Source: Mesorhizobium helmanticense (lineage in GTDB: Bacteria > Pseudomonadota > Alphaproteobacteria > Rhizobiales > Rhizobiaceae). Taken from it: 64,000 nt of DNA. The first letter of the stretch is position 1. Every line of letters begins with the position of its first letter. Below the pieces are notes generated by a model. It searched no databases and was not told the origin of the DNA. It saw only the letters and a program-made list of their open reading frames with translations. The stretch covers positions 124,001-188,000 of the forward strand of contig NZ_PZJX01000047.1 of NCBI RefSeq assembly GCF_003034915.1, given 5' to 3'. The position numbers were made by a program, and so were the translations under genes. This document shows, piece after piece, positions 52,451 to 59,661 of the stretch.

Positions 52451-54304
52451 TCAGGTCGGCCGCTTCTTCGATTTCTTGTGTTTCGGCGCACCGCTGGTCT
52501 CGAACTTCGGCTTGCCCGGCTTCTTCGCCCAGGGTTTTGCCTCGAATGAACCGGCGTCGCGCTGTCCGGCCGGCGCACGCTTTTCGAATTTCGGCTTCGG
52601 TGCGTTCGGATCGAACGCTCCCTTGCCGCGATGCGGCTTCTTGTCGGGCCTTGGCGGCTGATAGCCGGCGCGCGACAGGTCGGGCGTGCCGTCCAGCCGC
52701 TTCACCACGATGTTGTTCTGCAGCTTGCGATCCGGCCCGATCGCGGCGAGGAACCGGTCGGCCCAATCGGCCGATATCTGCACGAAGGTTTCTTCCGGCT
52801 GCATCTTGATGGCGCCGATCTCGCGCTTGGTGATGCTGCCGGTGCGGCACAGCATCGGGATCAGCCAGCGCGGTTCGGCATTCTGCCGGCGTCCGACCGA
52901 CAGCGAGAACCAGACGCTGGCGCCGAAATCGTCGCGGCGGCTGGGCGCTTCGTCGCGGCGCGCAAACTTTTCGCCGGATGGAGCGAAGGGTGCGACATCG
53001 AGGAGATCCTCGGGGGCCGAGCGGCTGGAGCGGCACATGCGCACGAAAGCGGCCGCCACCAGTTCGGCGCCATGTCTTTCCAGAAGCGTGTCGACGAAGC
53101 CGCGCTCGTCATCGCTCACCGGCTGCTCGAAGGACGGATCGGCCAGGATGCGCTCGTCGTCGCGCCTGAGCACGTCGTCGGCCGAGGGCGGGCTCGCCCA
53201 CGCGGCGGTCAGGCCGGCACTTTGCAGCAGGCGTTCGGTGCGCCGGCGGGCGCTGTTGGGCACGATCAGCGCGCTGACGCCTTTTCGCCCGGCGCGACCG
53301 GTACGCCCGCTGCGGTGCAGCAGCGTCTCCGGGTTGGTCGGCAGGTCGGCATGGACAACCAGTTCGAGATTGGGCAGGTCGATGCCGCGCGCCGCGACAT
53401 CGGTGGCGATGCAGACTTTGGCGCGGCCGTCGCGCATCGCCTGCAGCGCATGGCTGCGTTCGTTCTGGCTGAGCTCGCCGGACAGCGCCACGACCGAGAA
53501 ATTGCGGTTGTTGAAGCGCGCGGTCAAATGGTTGACGGCGGCGCGGGTGTTGCAGAACACCAGCGCGTTCTTGGCCTCGTAATAGCGCAGCACATTGATG
53601 ATGGCGTTCTCGCGGTCGGCCGGGGCGACGCTCAAAGCCCGGTATTCGATGTCGAGATGCTGCTTTTCCTCGCCGGCGGCCGAGATGCGCACAGCATTGC
53701 GCTGGTAGCCCTGGGCGAGCGTGGCGATGGAGCGCGGCACGGTGGCGGAAAACATCAGGGTGCGGCGCTCGGCCGGAGCAGCGTCGAGGATGAATTCGAG
53801 ATCCTCGCGAAAGCCGAGGTCGAGCATCTCGTCGGCCTCGTCGAGCACCACCGCCTTCAGCGCCGACATGTCGAGCGAGTGGCGAGTGATGTGGTCGCGC
53901 AAGCGTCCGGGCGTGCCGACGACAATATGCGCGCCGCGCTCGAGCGCGCGCCGCTCGGTGCGCATGTCCATGCCGCCGACGCAGGACGCGACCGTGGCGC
54001 CGGTCAGCTCGTAAAGCCATTCCAGTTCGCGCGTCACCTGCAGGGCAAGCTCGCGCGTCGGCGCCACGGCCAGCGCCAGCGGGGCGGCGGCGTGGGGAAA
54101 GCGCTCCGCACCGCCGAGAAGGGTCGGCGCCAAAGCGAGGCCGAAAGCGACGGTTTTGCCGGAGCCGGTCTGCGCCGAAACCAGTGCGTCGGCCTCGCCA
54201 AGCTCGGGAGCCAGAACCGCCTTCTGCACCGGCGTCAGCGCAACATAGCCGCGTTTTTCCAGCGCAGCCGCCAGCGCAGCAACAATACTATCGAAATTGG
54301 ACAT
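52451..54304 (-). CDS. DEAD-box RNA helicase (DbpA-type C terminus)
   Basis: A 617-residue RNA helicase. AQTGSGKT is at residues 44-51, DEAD at 155-158, SAT near 188 and HRSGRTGRAG near 335. A DbpA-like RNA-binding domain is near 470-545, then a Lys/Arg/Pro-rich tail. It likely works in ribosome assembly or RNA turnover. The start at 54304 is the family start; the in-frame 54343 extension is not. It is divergent from asd and neighbours the cold-shock/DUF805 gene. Confidence 0.93.
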   Translation of the reverse strand: MSNFDSIVAALAAALEKRGYVALTPVQKAVLAPELGEADALVSAQTGSGKTVAFGLALAPTLLGGAERFPHAAAPLALAVAPTRELALQVTRELEWLYELTGATVASCVGGMDMRTERRALERGAHIVVGTPGRLRDHITRHSLDMSALKAVVLDEADEMLDLGFREDLEFILDAAPAERRTLMFSATVPRSIATLAQGYQRNAVRISAAGEEKQHLDIEYRALSVAPADRENAIINVLRYYEAKNALVFCNTRAAVNHLTARFNNRNFSVVALSGELSQNERSHALQAMRDGRAKVCIATDVAARGIDLPNLELVVHADLPTNPETLLHRSGRTGRAGRKGVSALIVPNSARRRTERLLQSAGLTAAWASPPSADDVLRRDDERILADPSFEQPVSDDERGFVDTLLERHGAELVAAAFVRMCRSSRSAPEDLLDVAPFAPSGEKFARRDEAPSRRDDFGASVWFSLSVGRRQNAEPRWLIPMLCRTGSITKREIGAIKMQPEETFVQISADWADRFLAAIGPDRKLQNNIVVKRLDGTPDLSRAGYQPPRPDKKPHRGKGAFDPNAPKPKFEKRAPAGQRDAGSFEAKPWAKKPGKPKFETSGAPKHKKSKKRPT

Positions 54305-54759
54305 CTTGCTCTTTCGGAATTCGGATACTTCTGTGCCCGGCAATGGGCCTTTTGTCGGCGGGCGCTGAGACGCTCAATGAGCCGGACGGTCCCACCGTTC
54401 GTACTTCGCGCCGCCATCATTGTACAGGGCAAGCGCGGAGCTCGTTGCAATTGACTCTTTGTGCAAACCGCGTAAAAGCCGGCTCCAAACGGGACAGTAT
54501 CGATGCGCGGCCTTTTGATGGCGCTCCTTGCATTCGACATCCCCAGCCACAATGTACACCATTGGGCCGGGCGCCTCGGCGCGTCACCCCGTTCCAGCAA
54601 AACCCCATTCTTGGCCAAAGAAAGTGGCAAAACCACCACCAAAACGGTGTGATTCCCTTGGCCTAACCACCCTCTCCCGGGTCCGGCCCGGGGGTTGAGG
54701 CCCGCATCGGCCGGCGGGTTTTCTCCAAAAACCGAGTGGAGAGGGACAGGAGATTTCTG
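54305..54759. other. divergent leader region of DEAD-box and asd genes
   Basis: This 455-bp gap has no coding frame I trust. On the asd side are two hairpins in series. CCCGGG (54676-54681) pairs with CCCGGG (54687-54692). CCCGC (54701-54705) pairs with GCGGG (54714-54718) and is followed by TTTTCT. The second looks like a leader terminator about 40 bp before the asd start. The long leader on the helicase side suits a cold- or autoregulated RNA helicase mRNA. Confidence 0.45.
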
Positions 54760-55794
54760 ATGAGTTTCAAGGTAGCGATCGTCGGCGCCACGGGCAATGT
54801 GGGCCGGGAAATGCTCAACATACTGGAAGAGCGCGGCTTTCCGGTGAGCGAAGTGGTGGCGCTGGCCTCGCGGCGCAGCCAGGGCACGGAAGTGTCGTTC
54901 GGCGACCGCACGCTGAAGGTCAGGGCGCTCGACCAATATGACTTTTCCGACACCGACATCTGCATCATGTCGGCCGGCGGCAATGTCTCCAAGGAATGGT
55001 CGCCGAAGATCGGCAAGCAGGGCTGCGTCGTCATCGATAATTCGTCGGCCTTCCGCTACGACCAGGACGTGCCGCTGATCGTGCCGGAAGTGAACCCGGA
55101 CGCGATCTCGCTGTTTACCCGCAAGAACATCATCGCCAACCCGAACTGCTCGACGGCGCAGCTCGTCGTGGCGCTGAAGCCGCTGCATGATTTCGCCACC
55201 ATCAAGCGCGTCGTCGTCGCCACCTACCAGTCGGTGTCGGGCGCCGGCAAGGAAGGCATGGACGAGCTGTTCACGCAGACGCGGGCCGTGTTCGTCGCCG
55301 ATACCGTCGACGTCAAGAAGTTCACCAAGCGCATCGCCTTCAACGTCATTCCGCATATCGACGTCTTCCTCGACGACGGCTTCACCAAGGAAGAGTGGAA
55401 GATGGTCGCCGAGACCAAGAAGATGCTCGATCCCAAGATCAAGCTGACGGCGACGTGCGTGCGGGTGCCAGTGTTCATCGGCCATTCGGAGGCGGTCAAC
55501 ATCGAGTTCGAAAAGCCGATCACCGCCGACGAGGCGCGCGATATCCTGCGCGACGCGCCTGGCTGTCAGGTCTTGGACAAGCGCGAGGACGGCGGCTACA
55601 TCACGCCGCTCGAATCGGCCGGCGAGGACGCCACCTTCATCTCGCGCATCCGCGAAGACTCGACCATCGACAACGGCCTGTCGATGTGGATCGTCTCCGA
55701 CAATCTGCGCAAGGGCGCAGCGCTCAATGCGGTGCAGATCGCCGAGCTGCTGGTCGAGCGCGGACTGATCCAACCGAAGAAGAAGGCGGCTTAG
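54760..55794 (+). CDS. asd: aspartate-semialdehyde dehydrogenase
   Basis: A 344-residue NADPH-dependent enzyme of lysine, threonine and methionine biosynthesis. GATGNVG is at residues 9-15, the nucleophile Cys130 in NPNCSTAQ and the SGAGKEGMDEL loop near 160-171; a catalytic His lies in the C-terminal half. The ATG at 54760 has GGACAGGAG upstream. A pair of hairpins in the leader may give attenuation. Confidence 0.95.
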   Translation: MSFKVAIVGATGNVGREMLNILEERGFPVSEVVALASRRSQGTEVSFGDRTLKVRALDQYDFSDTDICIMSAGGNVSKEWSPKIGKQGCVVIDNSSAFRYDQDVPLIVPEVNPDAISLFTRKNIIANPNCSTAQLVVALKPLHDFATIKRVVVATYQSVSGAGKEGMDELFTQTRAVFVADTVDVKKFTKRIAFNVIPHIDVFLDDGFTKEEWKMVAETKKMLDPKIKLTATCVRVPVFIGHSEAVNIEFEKPITADEARDILRDAPGCQVLDKREDGGYITPLESAGEDATFISRIREDSTIDNGLSMWIVSDNLRKGAALNAVQIAELLVERGLIQPKKKAA

Positions 55795-55953
55795 TTTTCG
55801 CTCACGGGCCGTATCGCCGCTGCCGCGGCGGGCCCTGCGCGGGCGAGCCGGACGACCGGCGGCCCGCAGTCGCGGGCTCGGCCTTCGGCCGGGATGTTTC
55901 GCTCACGGCCGTCTCGCTGGTGCACGTGGCGGGCTCGGTTATGTTGACCCGGG

Positions 55954-56385
55954 TCAATCGCGCGGCACCGGACGGCCCAACCCTGTTTCCCAAATAGTCT
56001 TAAAGCGCTCCACCATCAATAAAAACAGGCGCGGAGGCAGCAGGCCGTAGTCATATCGGTCGGTGGAGCGCGGCACCGGACGAAGGTCGTAACCCGGCCA
56101 CGCAAAGCGATTGCCTTCGTGAAGCATCACCCACGAGCGCTCACCGTCGAGGCCCAAGTGACGTTTGACGGCAGGCGGCAGCTCGATCGCCAATAGCGGG
56201 TCCGTCGGTGGCACGTGCGTGACAGGCACTACAGTAACGATCAGGCCATCGGCGCCGCGATCAACGGCCAGCACGACCACGCAGGGGCGATCCTTCCGAC
56301 CTTCATCCTGTCCAGCTTGATGCTCATGGTGCCACAGATACGCGTAGGAGATGACGAGGCCGAGCTGCGGATCGGGAAGGGGCAT
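55954..56385 (-). CDS. PemK/MazF-like toxin of a TA pair
   Basis: A 143-residue protein. The N-terminal core has GLVISYAYLWHHEHQAGQ and then GRKDRPCVVVLAVD near residues 29-42, a pattern of PemK/MazF-like mRNA-interferase folds. Then come VTVVPVTHVPP and the WVMLHEGNRFAWPGYD segment. The start is 3 bp after the antitoxin stop. The role as a toxin is inferred from the fold pattern and the antitoxin upstream. Family members often function as growth inhibitors. Confidence 0.72.
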   Translation of the reverse strand: MPLPDPQLGLVISYAYLWHHEHQAGQDEGRKDRPCVVVLAVDRGADGLIVTVVPVTHVPPTDPLLAIELPPAVKRHLGLDGERSWVMLHEGNRFAWPGYDLRPVPRSTDRYDYGLLPPRLFLLMVERFKTIWETGLGRPVPRD

Positions 56386-56388
56386 GCC

Positions 56389-56658
56389 TTACTTGGCGTC
56401 CATCAGGGCATTGAGATGATCATGCTCTAACGACATGCGGCCGCTGGCGATGGCCTCGACTTCCTCGCGCTGTAGATCCTTCGTCGCAAACGATTGCCGG
56501 ACCAGATTCTTGTAGCGCTGAAGGTCTTCGTACTCGACGGCCGAAACAAAATAGCCTGTGGGGCGGCCGTGACTCATCACGGCGACGGGCTCCCGCTGCA
56601 CGATTTCGCGGTAGCGTCCGAAATTGCGGGCGAATTCGGTGGCAGGAACTTCTCGCAT
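56389..56658 (-). CDS. Phd/YefM family antitoxin
   Basis: An 89-residue antitoxin. The N-terminal DNA-binding fold is VPATEFARNFGRYREIVQRE (residues 4-23), with PVAVMSHGRPTGYFVSAVEYE after it. The C-terminal part is charged and likely disordered until it binds the toxin. It is the first gene of the pair and lies just downstream of four tandem 9-bp repeats (56683-56718), the probable autoregulatory operator. Confidence 0.88.
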   Translation of the reverse strand: MREVPATEFARNFGRYREIVQREPVAVMSHGRPTGYFVSAVEYEDLQRYKNLVRQSFATKDLQREEVEAIASGRMSLEHDHLNALMDAK

Positions 56659-56682
56659 GGTGACTTTGTCCCAGATCGCACA

Positions 56683-56718
56683 ATTTACGTATTTGACGTA
56701 ATTTACGTGATTTACACA
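56683..56718 (-). promoter_or_regulatory. four tandem 9-bp repeats, TA operator
   Basis: ATTTACGTA (56683), TTTGACGTA (56692), ATTTACGTG (56701) and ATTTACACA (56710) are consecutive 9-bp units in AT-rich DNA, 25 bp before the antitoxin start. The spacing of nearly one helical turn fits cooperative binding of an antitoxin or toxin-antitoxin complex. The array also covers the likely promoter. Confidence 0.65.
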
Positions 56719-56730
56719 CTCCTGTCAAAC

Positions 56731-57135
56731 TCAGCCGTCACCGTCCGCCAGCTGTTGCAAGAGGATGAGCGCCTCTTCGGCCCGGTCGGCGGGGACAAAC
56801 AGGTGATCGTGGTAAAATGCCGAGACCGGATTGACGCCCATGCCGGCGCTGGCCAGCCGCGCGGTGATGGCGGCGAGGAAACCGACGGCTTCCAGTGACG
56901 AATGGACGTTCAAGGTGATCATGCGGCTTGGAAATACGCCGTCCAGGCCGGCCGCCCTCGCTTGATCCTCGAGCACGATCAGCGTCGTGCCCTCGCGCTC
57001 GCGAAACTGCATCACCGGGTCGAGGGTGCCGGGAACCGGCACAGCGGGCGGCAAGGTGACGAAGACATGGATGCCGGCAAGCAATTGCGGCGTCATCGTC
57101 GCCAGAAGTTTCCTCAGGTCGGTCTCGCCGCTCAT
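56731..57135 (-). CDS. ACT-domain-containing protein
   Basis: A 134-residue protein of the ACT family. The TLNVHSSLEAVGFLAAITARL segment (about 75-95) and ASAGMGVNPVSAFYHDHLFVP form the second ACT fold; the first part (LLAGIHVFVTLP) looks like a paired ACT half. Such proteins are predicted amino-acid-binding regulators. The start is ATG 57135, since GGAG is seven bases before it; the in-frame ATG 57141 has GGAG too close. Confidence 0.85.
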   Translation of the reverse strand: MSGETDLRKLLATMTPQLLAGIHVFVTLPPAVPVPGTLDPVMQFREREGTTLIVLEDQARAAGLDGVFPSRMITLNVHSSLEAVGFLAAITARLASAGMGVNPVSAFYHDHLFVPADRAEEALILLQQLADGDG

Positions 57136-57372
57136 TGCCATTCTCCGACTGACACCTTGGAACGTGCCTAATTACCCGTGGCGAGGTTATGCCGATAGTC
57201 CCCGGTACACAGGCGACATGGCGATGTCGCTGGCGGCTGAGCTTGCATGTGTGCTGTATCGGGGCCTGGCGAGAAAAAGTTTCCAGACCGTGTCGGATCG
57301 CCGCCTTGTGATGCGTCCTTGCTTCGAACCTGGCGAACAAGGCCAGTGTCCGAAACAACGGAGGGAACACCA

Positions 57373-57783
57373 ATGACCATTGCCCAATCGACATCCGTGT
57401 CGTCGCCTGCGCTGTGGACCGGCCGCGTGCTCAGCGCCATCATCGTGCTGTTCATGATCTTCGACGGCGTCATCAAGCTGCCGCCGCTCGATGTCGTCAC
57501 GCAGACCATGGTGCCGCTTGGCTGGCCGGCCGATGCAAACGTCGCGCGCATGCTCGGCATCATAGGGCTGATCTCGACCGCACTCTACGCCTTGCCGCGC
57601 ACCTCGATGCTCGGCGCCATCCTGCTCACCGCCTATCTCGGCGGCGCCATCGCCACCAATATGCGTGTTGGCAACCCGCTATTGTCGCACACGCTGTTCG
57701 GCGTCTATCTCGGCATCATCCTGTGGGGCGGCCTGTATCTGCGCGACCCAAGGGTGCGCGCACTGATCCCGTTCAGCCGGTAG
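57373..57783 (+). CDS. DoxX family membrane protein
   Basis: A 136-residue integral-membrane protein with four hydrophobic segments (about 17-37, 55-72, 75-97 and 103-125). The pattern FMIFDGVIKLPPLDVVTQTM near residue 27 and LGIIGLISTALYALPRT fits DoxX-like DUF proteins. GGAGGG lies before the ATG at 57373. The next feature is a bidirectional terminator. The function is unknown. Confidence 0.85.
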   Translation: MTIAQSTSVSSPALWTGRVLSAIIVLFMIFDGVIKLPPLDVVTQTMVPLGWPADANVARMLGIIGLISTALYALPRTSMLGAILLTAYLGGAIATNMRVGNPLLSHTLFGVYLGIILWGGLYLRDPRVRALIPFSR

Positions 57784-57843
57784 GCTGGCCTCGCCAATCT
57801 GAGAAAAGTTGCTGAGAAATAGCGGCTCTGGTCTCCGACAATG

Positions 57844-57873
57844 GCAAAACGGCGGGCACAGGCCCGCTGTTTT
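57844..57873. terminator. terminator copy 1 (near-identical to 58770-58799)
   Basis: GCAAAACGGCGGGCACAGGC continues into CCGCTGTTTT: stem CGGCGGG/CCCGCTG with flanking A and T runs, so it works on both strands. It lies between the convergent DoxX and alpha/beta hydrolase genes. Together with six bases before it, the sequence differs from copy 2 at only two positions in 36. Confidence 0.82.
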
Positions 57874-57883
57874 CATGCATAGA

Positions 57884-58729
57884 TTAGAGCAGTTCCCGGA
57901 TATAGTCCCAGGCTTCTCGTCCAAGGCTTGCATCTGCGGCATCATTGCCGCCATGCGCATGCGATCCCGACCGCGGGGTGTTTTCACCCGGCAAAAGAAT
58001 TCGATGGCCCGCATCGGGCGCCGAAACGAGGCGCGTGGTCTTTCCCGCAGCCATGCGACGTCGGACAATCGATTCGGCAAAATCCAGGGACGGCCACAGC
58101 GCATCATCGCCACCTGCAACCAACACAATCTCCGCCGAAGTCGTCTCAACGGGAATGGCGGCCTTGTTCGCCTCGTCCCCGAAGGTTTGCAAGCTGCGCT
58201 GGAAAAGTCCCCGATAGGACGCCAGACCGTCGACGTACTCAGCGCTCCAATCGGGATTGCTTGGGACAAACGGGCAAGGAACCCCCTTGAGCGTCCATGA
58301 CGATCGTTCGGGCCAACTGATGCCATCGCGCCCGGGCCCGATATTTCCCCAGACGACCGATGTCGGGCTGATCGCAACCACGGCGTCTATGCGTGGATCG
58401 TGAGCCGCCGCCAGCAAGGATGCCTCGGCGCCTTTCGACGTCCCGACATAGACGATGCGCCGACATCCAAGTGCAACAAGACAGTCGGTTGCTGCGAAAA
58501 ACGTTTCGAGAGGAATCTCGCATATTCCAGGAATCTGACCTTCGCCGCCAAACCACTGGAGAGCCAAGGCAGACGCACCCTCATTGGCGAACAGCCGTGC
58601 GCGCGCAATGTCGACACGGCCGCTCGACCCGCTCAATACCACGACACCGGTCGTGGCATCCGTGCATCGCAATAGCTTTCCTGCGACGCGGCCGGACAGG
58701 GTTTCTTCCGCAATTGCCTGTTCGCTCAT
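57884..58729 (-). CDS. alpha/beta hydrolase (BAAT/acyl-CoA thioester hydrolase-like)
   Basis: A 281-residue alpha/beta hydrolase. The nucleophile elbow GTSKG holds Ser98; the acid is probably Asp209 (GGDDALWPS) and the base His242 (DAGHR). This spacing suits the C-terminal domain of BAAT-type acyl-CoA thioester hydrolases. No N-terminal substrate domain is present. Two near-identical terminators flank the gene (57844 and 58770), and its GC content is slightly lower than that of rpsP, so it may be an inserted gene. The substrate is unknown. Confidence 0.8.
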   Translation of the reverse strand: MSEQAIAEETLSGRVAGKLLRCTDATTGVVVLSGSSGRVDIARARLFANEGASALALQWFGGEGQIPGICEIPLETFFAATDCLVALGCRRIVYVGTSKGAEASLLAAAHDPRIDAVVAISPTSVVWGNIGPGRDGISWPERSSWTLKGVPCPFVPSNPDWSAEYVDGLASYRGLFQRSLQTFGDEANKAAIPVETTSAEIVLVAGGDDALWPSLDFAESIVRRRMAAGKTTRLVSAPDAGHRILLPGENTPRSGSHAHGGNDAADASLGREAWDYIRELL

Positions 58730-58769
58730 CTGACCCAGCTGCCGGAATGCCTATCATGGTCGAACAATA

Positions 58770-58799
58770 GCAAAACGGCGGGCACAGGCCCGCCGTTTT
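58770..58799. terminator. terminator copy 2, after rpsP
   Basis: A perfect stem AACGGCGGG/CCCGCCGTT around a CACAGG loop, with A-run before and T-run after, is a strong bidirectional terminator. It ends the minus-strand rpsP transcript 21 bp after its stop. It differs from copy 1 by one base in 30. Confidence 0.88.
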
Positions 58800-58820
58800 G
58801 TCGATGCGATAAAGCGATGT

Positions 58821-59222
58821 TTACTCGGCGGTGGCGGCTTCCGCCTCGGCCGGCGCGGCCGCAGCGGCTGCAACAGCGGCGGCGGCATCTTCCTGTGCCT
58901 TCTTCAGCAGGGCGGCGCGCTCCTGCGCCTTCTTGCCGGGCTCGGCCTTCTTCGGGTTGGAGCGGGCGTCGCGCTTGGCAAGGCCGGCCTCGTCGAGGAA
59001 GCGCAGCACGCGGTCGGTCGGCTGGGCGCCGTGCGACAGCCAGTGCTTGACGCGGTCGGCGTCGACCTTGACGCGTTCGCCGTCCTTCGGCAGCAGCGGG
59101 TTCCACGAGCCGAGCGACTCGATGAAACGGCCGTCGCGCGGCGAACGGGCGTCGGCGACGACGACGTGGTAATAGGGACGCTTCTTCGAGCCCGCACGGG
59201 CCAGTCTGATCTTCAATGGCAT
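58821..59222 (-). CDS. rpsP: 30S ribosomal protein S16
   Basis: A 133-residue S16 of the small ribosomal subunit. The family start is MPLKIRLARAGSKKRPYYHV, followed by SPRDGRFIESLGSWNPLLPK. The C-terminal third is an Ala/Glu-rich tail of about 35 residues, longer than in enterobacteria but common in rhizobia. The gene lies downstream of ffh and the chorismate mutase on the same strand. The rimM and trmD genes that usually follow are absent; a terminator follows instead. Confidence 0.96.
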   Translation of the reverse strand: MPLKIRLARAGSKKRPYYHVVVADARSPRDGRFIESLGSWNPLLPKDGERVKVDADRVKHWLSHGAQPTDRVLRFLDEAGLAKRDARSNPKKAEPGKKAQERAALLKKAQEDAAAAVAAAAAAPAEAEAATAE

Positions 59223-59273
59223 TTCTTTTCTCCTAAAAGCTCTGATTCGTTAGTCGGTTTACGGTTTTGTCTT

Positions 59274-59322
59274 GTGCAAATCGTTATCCCAAAACCGCTG
59301 CGCACTTTTGGGCGATATGCAC
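59274..59322. repeat. rhizobial palindrome, family E variant
   Basis: GTGCAAATCG (59274-59283) and CGATATGCAC (59313-59322) are the imperfect inverted ends. Inside, CCCAAAA (59288-59294) and TTTTGGG (59306-59312) form a perfect stem around CCGCTGCGCAC. It lies between rpsP and the chorismate mutase gene. Confidence 0.7.
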
Positions 59323-59327
59323 TTGTC

Positions 59328-59654
59328 TCAGCCGGTTCTCGTCACGCCGTTGGAAGCGGCGATCTGTTCGTGGTGTCTGATCACTTCGCGGACGACGAAG
59401 TTGAGGAATTTCTCCGCGAAATCCGGGTCGAGATGAGCGTCCTTCGCCAATTGGCGAAGACGGGCAATCTGCTGCTGCTCGCGTGCCGGATCGGCCGGTG
59501 GCAGGCCATGTTCCGCCTTCAGCACGCCGACCGCCTTGGTGCAGCGAAAGCGCTCGGCCAGCATATGGATGAGGGCGGCGTCGATGTTGTCGATCGAGGC
59601 GCGGTAGCCGGCCAGCATCGTGCGTGCGTCGGCCATGTCCTTCTCTTCGTTCAT
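59328..59654 (-). CDS. chorismate mutase (AroQ-type)
   Basis: A 108-residue all-helical chorismate mutase of the AroQ class, which converts chorismate to prephenate in Phe/Tyr synthesis. The helix-1 motif is MLAGYRASIDNIDAALIHML near residues 14-33, followed by ERFRCTKAVGVLKAEHGLP and the C-terminal FLNFVVREVIRHHE. Arg residues for carboxylate binding are present in helix 1 and the loop. The start at 59654 is chosen because GAGGA is four bases before it; ATG 59636 has no ribosome site. It is seven bases after the ffh stop. Confidence 0.9.
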   Translation of the reverse strand: MNEEKDMADARTMLAGYRASIDNIDAALIHMLAERFRCTKAVGVLKAEHGLPPADPAREQQQIARLRQLAKDAHLDPDFAEKFLNFVVREVIRHHEQIAASNGVTRTG

Positions 59655-59661
59655 CGCGTCC

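Noticed and set aside
54235..55773. 512-codon minus-strand frame over asd
   Set aside because: Antisense shadow; asd on the plus strand has complete catalytic motifs.
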